A stretch of DNA of 64,000 bases, from assembly GCA_900618425.1 (NCBI GenBank), contig UZAN01039565.1, positions 6,935 through 70,934 of the forward strand, given 5' to 3'. Below are positions 60,178 to 64,000 of this stretch, in pieces; the stretch's first letter is position 1; every line of letters begins with the position of its first letter. The DNA is from Echinostoma caproni (Eukaryota > Platyhelminthes > Trematoda > Plagiorchiida > Echinostomatidae). The position numbers and the translations under genes were made by a program. The notes under the pieces were generated by a model. That model was not told the DNA's origin, searched no databases, and saw only the letters and a list, made by a program, of their open reading frames with translations.

Positions 60178-60345
60178 ATTTGTGAATTAAAAATAATCTA
60201 CCATTTGTGTTACTCTTGAGACTGTTACTCGCAGTATGTGATATGGAAACACTGAAGTTGTACGAGATGTGTGAAATGATTTGACGATATGGGCACATCG
60301 GTTAAACCTTCTCCACTCAGCCTGTAGTGCAACCAAGCTTTGCAA
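60178..60345. repeat. Dispersed repeat D1, copy 2
   Basis: GTTACTCGCAGTATGTGATA, GGAAACACTGAAGTTGTACG and TTTGACGATATGGGCACAT align with 4,522-4,690 in the same orientation. Confidence 0.5.
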
Positions 60346-60495
60346 CATCAACATTTGTAGAAAATAAAATGTTCACTATTCGTTTCATAGTCGGGAAAAT
60401 CAGTTTTGGTGATGGCCCATTCAACAATGTTCCACACATTTCGCGATTAGCGTCACTCTCAATTGCGAGTAGTGTTAAAATTGAATAAAATGAAT

Positions 60496-60600
60496 GTGAA
60501 ATGAAAAGCCAGGAAGCTACGCATAACTGTTTTGACCTTGTTGAGTGCCATCTACACAGTGAATCCTTCAATTCAGTTGAGACTTTCCAGACGGGCACCT
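60496..60600. repeat. Dispersed repeat D2, copy 2
   Basis: Matches 56,398-56,500 over about 100 bases with moderate divergence. Confidence 0.45.
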
Positions 60601-63160
60601 TACTTGCTCACCGAGTTACCAAAGCAATTTCTCGTTATCCGTACAGAAGTGTAGCATAAACAATCGTTTTAACCCTGTCGCAAGTAGCGATTCGCGCTCA
60701 ATTACTCACTCGGTTCTAAAGTTTTGATTCCGTAGGCGATTGTTTTAAACACGCTAGTTACCCTCACTTCAATGTGAGAAACCTCCAAAGATGGGTTGCA
60801 TCAAGTGGCGTATAGGCTGAATGAAAAACGATTTGATCAGCTACTCTGCGGTCAAGTTGATAGTGGGTTTGTGGTCACTCTGTGATGCCCCAGGTTTCCT
60901 ATCCTCGCAATTTAATCGGCACATTCGCACCGCTACTAGAACCCACCCAGTCAAATCAAAGCAGTCGTACAGAGGCTGCCATAGCATGAAATGTTCCTCG
61001 AGAGGTGGGTGTGTGTGTGGCAATTTTACTACACTAGCCAGGATTGATTGCACCTGGAATTGGTCGTGAGGTTTCATTACGTGAAAAGAAGATGACAGGC
61101 ACCCTTTGTTTTCTAACTCATTGGAGTGATGCAAATACTGTTGGGAAGGTCATCGACTCCTCACAGTAACCAAGGCAAGTAAAACTTGGCAAATACTGTG
61201 GATTGTTGTTATGACAAAAGGTGCAAATATGACAGATTATAGCACAAACATCTTGCTTAGTATGCACATGCGAATCCCGTCGAGCGTGACCTAATTCGAC
61301 CTGGGACCAGGATCTTGGTTTCAGGTCACCAATTACATTTATCAGAATCAATGTGGTCATGCATACTAAACAGCCTATGCGGAAAAACATGGGGAGTTTG
61401 ATTAGATTCTGATACTCGAAAAAAAGTCATTTGGTGTGCAAAGTGATTCGTGTTTGGGATTGTGCAAGCAGTAAAACAATGAATTATCTGCACGTTAGGC
61501 GAAAATTCATTTGGGCGGTTTTCCTCCTGCTGGAAAATTGAGAATAATCTACGCTTTGGAATCATCTCTGTCACGAATATAAGTGTTTTGCTTATTCGTT
61601 GCGCTTGCTAATCGTACGTGTTCAGAAAAAAACAAGCCGCAATCCGTTGTGGGTGAATAGATCACGTCATTTCGTCTTATAGCTCTGATGGCCTGATCCG
61701 CATATGTCTCATCGAATAACGACAGTGTCATGTATTTCTAAAGTAATTCCGGGAACTGACATTTTCCACTGGGGTGCGTACGCCACATACGCAAATGTAC
61801 ACAGCATTCAGAACAAAATGGAGAACAACTATTTTACCCGAAACCTTACTTTAACTCAATACACCTGTGTGTGTGCTGTTAAATCGTGCATTTTTCGCTC
61901 AAATAGATGTCCCGTGTTTGTTTTAGGTTGATGGTTCATCCTACTGGTCCCAACTGTCTTTTCTCACGCCACTACTCTCAAGGAAGTGTGAGGTCAATAA
62001 TATTTAAAAACCAATGGACACACCGCTTTCTGATCGGGGCAATTTCTCAGCTATCGACAAAGAAGATCTTATGCGATCGGGGGCAGTTATCACTGCGTAG
62101 GGCCTGAAACCGAAGAGGTCATTGGAAGATTACAAAATAATCCGGATGTGCTAGTCAAATGAGCTGGATGGCATAGGCCGGTGGAAATCCATTGAACCCT
62201 CGAAACTGGAGGCTGTAATGTTTTCCCAGTTTTTGACGAACTGACATTGCTGCAGGCTGAGAAGATCTGAGAGGATCAGGTGTGCACGAGGGTTGATGAA
62301 AATTACATATGAATTGCATCAACTTGACAAGTTTGCCTTGAACTACATTCGACGTTTATTCAACCAAGGAAATTGTTTTTTTCTTTAGATGAATGAAATA
62401 CCAAAAGAGAGAATGTAGGTGGCAAATATATCCCAAAGGTGATTTGTGTGTGTGAAATTGGCAATGTTTAGAAAAAATAATATCAGGTGGCATGAAGAAA
62501 ATAAAGACAAAAATGCGAACAAGAACCAGTGGAAAATGACACATGTTTCATTCTGTCACCACTTCATTCAATGTTTTGCGTTTATCAAGCATTCAAAACA
62601 TTCTTTCAGCACTTATTTTTTTACAGCTTGATGTGTGCTCGATATCGTGTAAACTAGCTATAAGCACGGTTTTTAAATCACAGATGCATACTCTGCTTTG
62701 CTTGCTTGCTTGGTACTCCAGAAATGTTCACCACCGTTTTTGTTGTGATGGTATGAAAGAATTGAAAGATGACCTATAGAATTGCTCCTGAGTTGTAGTA
62801 TTGATAAAGGAGGAGCTGATTGTGGAGTTGATCACTGTTAGACACCCCCTCTAGTACGCAGTGACAAAGCAGTATTTTTGTTCAAATAAATTTATTATGC
62901 TTCTATTTAAGAAAGTTCTCTAAAGAATACTTTGCACATTCATGAACCATGGAAGATAGTAGAACACGGAGCATCTGTTCAGTGGGTATCTATCCAATGA
63001 TGAAGAACTCAATTTGCCCGGCTCCAGACAGGAACTCATCGATAGCCTTAACAAATTGCTGATATTAGTGACTAAATCTGGCATTATCACGAAATCAAGT
63101 GGCCAAACGTCCCCGGTTTGAAGTCACACAAGGGCTCTATTGTTTAGCAACAACTTATGA

Positions 63161-63577
63161 ATGTTCTCACGTGGAATACTGACAAATCCCTGTATCAGAC
63201 TGACTCGTGAGGATAAACTGATGTACCATAAATCAGATGTTGAAGGTCTTCAGCCTCTTCACTGGTTGCATCACCTCTCCTATTCTTCGCCGACTACCGT
63301 AAAATTTGTCACAGAAAACACAAAAGAAAACCTTTGGCTTTGCGAAAGCGTTTATTCTCATGTGTGTAAAATTTACACTGATAAGCACCCGTATATTTGG
63401 CAAACCACCAGCTGTTCTCTTCCAAAGGATTTTCAACCGTACAAATCCGCATTCGTGGAGCCAATTCAGATAGGTGGCTGCCATAAAGTATCCGTCAACT
63501 ACTTACTGACCTGTATTCTCCCTGCCCGTGTTATTCAAAGTCATAGACTAGAGTGGATTTCCCAATGGAACACTTGA
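63161..63577 (+). other. Unidentified 138-codon open frame
   Basis: It runs through KFVTENTKENLWLCESVYSH and KIYTDKHPYIWQTTSCSLPK to EWISQWNT-stop. Frames of this length occur by chance in the window (129 and 149 codons elsewhere), and neither splice sites nor a family are evident. It lies just upstream of a hammerhead-like motif and a LINE RT fragment, so it may be element-derived. Confidence 0.2.
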
Positions 63578-63584
63578 AAAAAGC

Positions 63585-63660
63585 TGAAATTTATTTTCAT
63601 CAGCCAAGGCAGCATCATCAGTGCTTGCAGCACTACAGGCAATAGCGATCCTATGGAAAT
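63585..63660 (-). ncRNA. Degenerate hammerhead-like module
   Basis: On the minus strand GCAAGCACTGATGATGCTGC (box CTGATGA at 63,621-63,615), then CTTGGCTGATGAAAATAAAT aligns with the inverted-repeat arms at 33,577-33,929 (CAAGCACTGATGATGTCACC, then TCGGCTGGTGATGAAACG). Helix II pairing is broken by a 3-nt deletion, so it is a decayed copy. Confidence 0.4.
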
Positions 63661-63701
63661 CAGTTGCTTCTTATCCAAAAGGGAATGAACTAGAACAGTC
63701 G

Positions 63702-64000
63702 ACGGAGGGTAAGCGGTGGATGTGATTTATCCGAATTTCTCGAAAGCAATCGATCGAGAAAACTACCAGAAACTATGGCAAAACATTTACGATTGGGCAT
63801 TCACTGGTTGGATTGGGATAGTCCTTTAAAAGCAGGCCATATCAACTCGTGTTTCTGATTCCCTATTCGGTCCTATCAACGTTATCTGTGGGGTTCCACA
63901 AATGTTTGTACTTGGTCCCGGACTACTCCTCATAAATGATATACCAAAAACAATACTGTTAGCAGTCGACTCCAGTAACTGGAATGCAAAAACACAGAAT
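63702..64000 (+). mobile_element. LINE RT fragment, runs off the right edge
   Basis: The frame from 63,713 reads AVDVIYPNFSKAIDRENYQK, WAFTGWIGIVL, a TAA, then VSDSLFGPINVICGVPQMFV, LGPGLLLINDIP and LAVDSSNW. These match the jockey/CR1-clade RT motifs [35 protein letters not shown] and FADD. The catalytic pair reads VDSS, so the second Asp is lost. One internal stop with no frameshift. The element continues beyond the window. Confidence 0.65.

Larger units (their letters stand above)
59406..63160. other. Intergenic with dispersed repeats
   Basis: Holds repeat copies at 59,878-59,945 (shared with 1,330-1,410, opposite strand), 60,178-60,345 (shared with 4,522-4,690) and 60,496-60,600 (shared with 56,398-56,500). 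No supported gene. Confidence 0.4.

Noticed and set aside
60317..60598. CUB-domain-like fragment (MCGTLLNGPS ... MKRIVNILFSTNVDV)
   Set aside because: The resemblance is limited to short phrases, the frame overlaps dispersed repeats D1 and D2, and there are no matching splice sites.
1..64000. CRISPR arrays, prokaryotic operons, rRNA genes, defence islands
   Set aside because: No regularly spaced direct repeats, no closely packed long frames, no rRNA-like stretches. The window is eukaryotic throughout.

Overview
This is a stretch of an intron-rich, AT-rich, retrotransposon-laden animal genome. The best guess is a digenean trematode (fluke). Reasons: the RTE-like and CR1-like LINE remnants, several Penelope-like element (PLE) remnants, tRNA-derived SINEs, short introns (58-83 nt) beside long ones, and almost no intact long reading frames. 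The group is inferred from family resemblance recognised by eye, not from a database search. There are no operons, ribosome binding sites, CRISPR arrays or rRNA genes.

Genes. One gene can be rebuilt with good support. It lies on the minus strand at 45,235-52,448 and has four coding exons with GT/AG sites and matching phases. It encodes a 476-residue protein with a signal peptide, a long Glu/Asp/Ser-rich middle and a short Cys-containing C-terminal part. Intron 1 (2.1 kb) carries a hairpin with ~90-bp arms, and intron 2 (3.6 kb) carries a SINE. The left edge holds the last exons of a second, unidentified plus-strand gene (about 327-753). A few other open frames with splice-like borders (59,171-59,405; 47,441-47,656; 56,770-56,955) are weak exon candidates.

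Mobile DNA. An RTE-like LINE occupies about 1,480-4,521 (endonuclease and RT, internally deleted), with a second 3' fragment at 40,900-41,460. CR1-like pieces are at 16,670-18,330 (5' half), 28,256-30,420 (RT and 3' end, broken by an N gap) and 30,555-31,490 (a second 5' half). Other LINE scraps are at 27,740-27,892 and at the right edge. PLE pieces are at 9,190-9,950 (+), 10,571-11,000 (-), 21,470-22,520 (-) and 25,390-26,590 (+). Two of them show the GIY-YIG endonuclease signature. A long inverted repeat at 33,577-33,929 and single copies near 20,000 and 63,620 carry box motifs like the hammerhead-ribozyme modules known from PLE ends. A scrap of Gypsy-type integrase lies at 35,336-35,443. 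At least four tRNA-derived SINE copies and several smaller dispersed repeats fill in the rest.

Overall, the window is one secreted-protein gene and the tail of another, set in several layers of decayed retroelements. I see no complete autonomous element and no obviously new enzymatic system. The items most worth checking are the secreted acidic protein, the intronic hairpin, the hammerhead-like palindromes, the PLE with flanking inverted arms, and an N gap whose two flanks appear to overlap.
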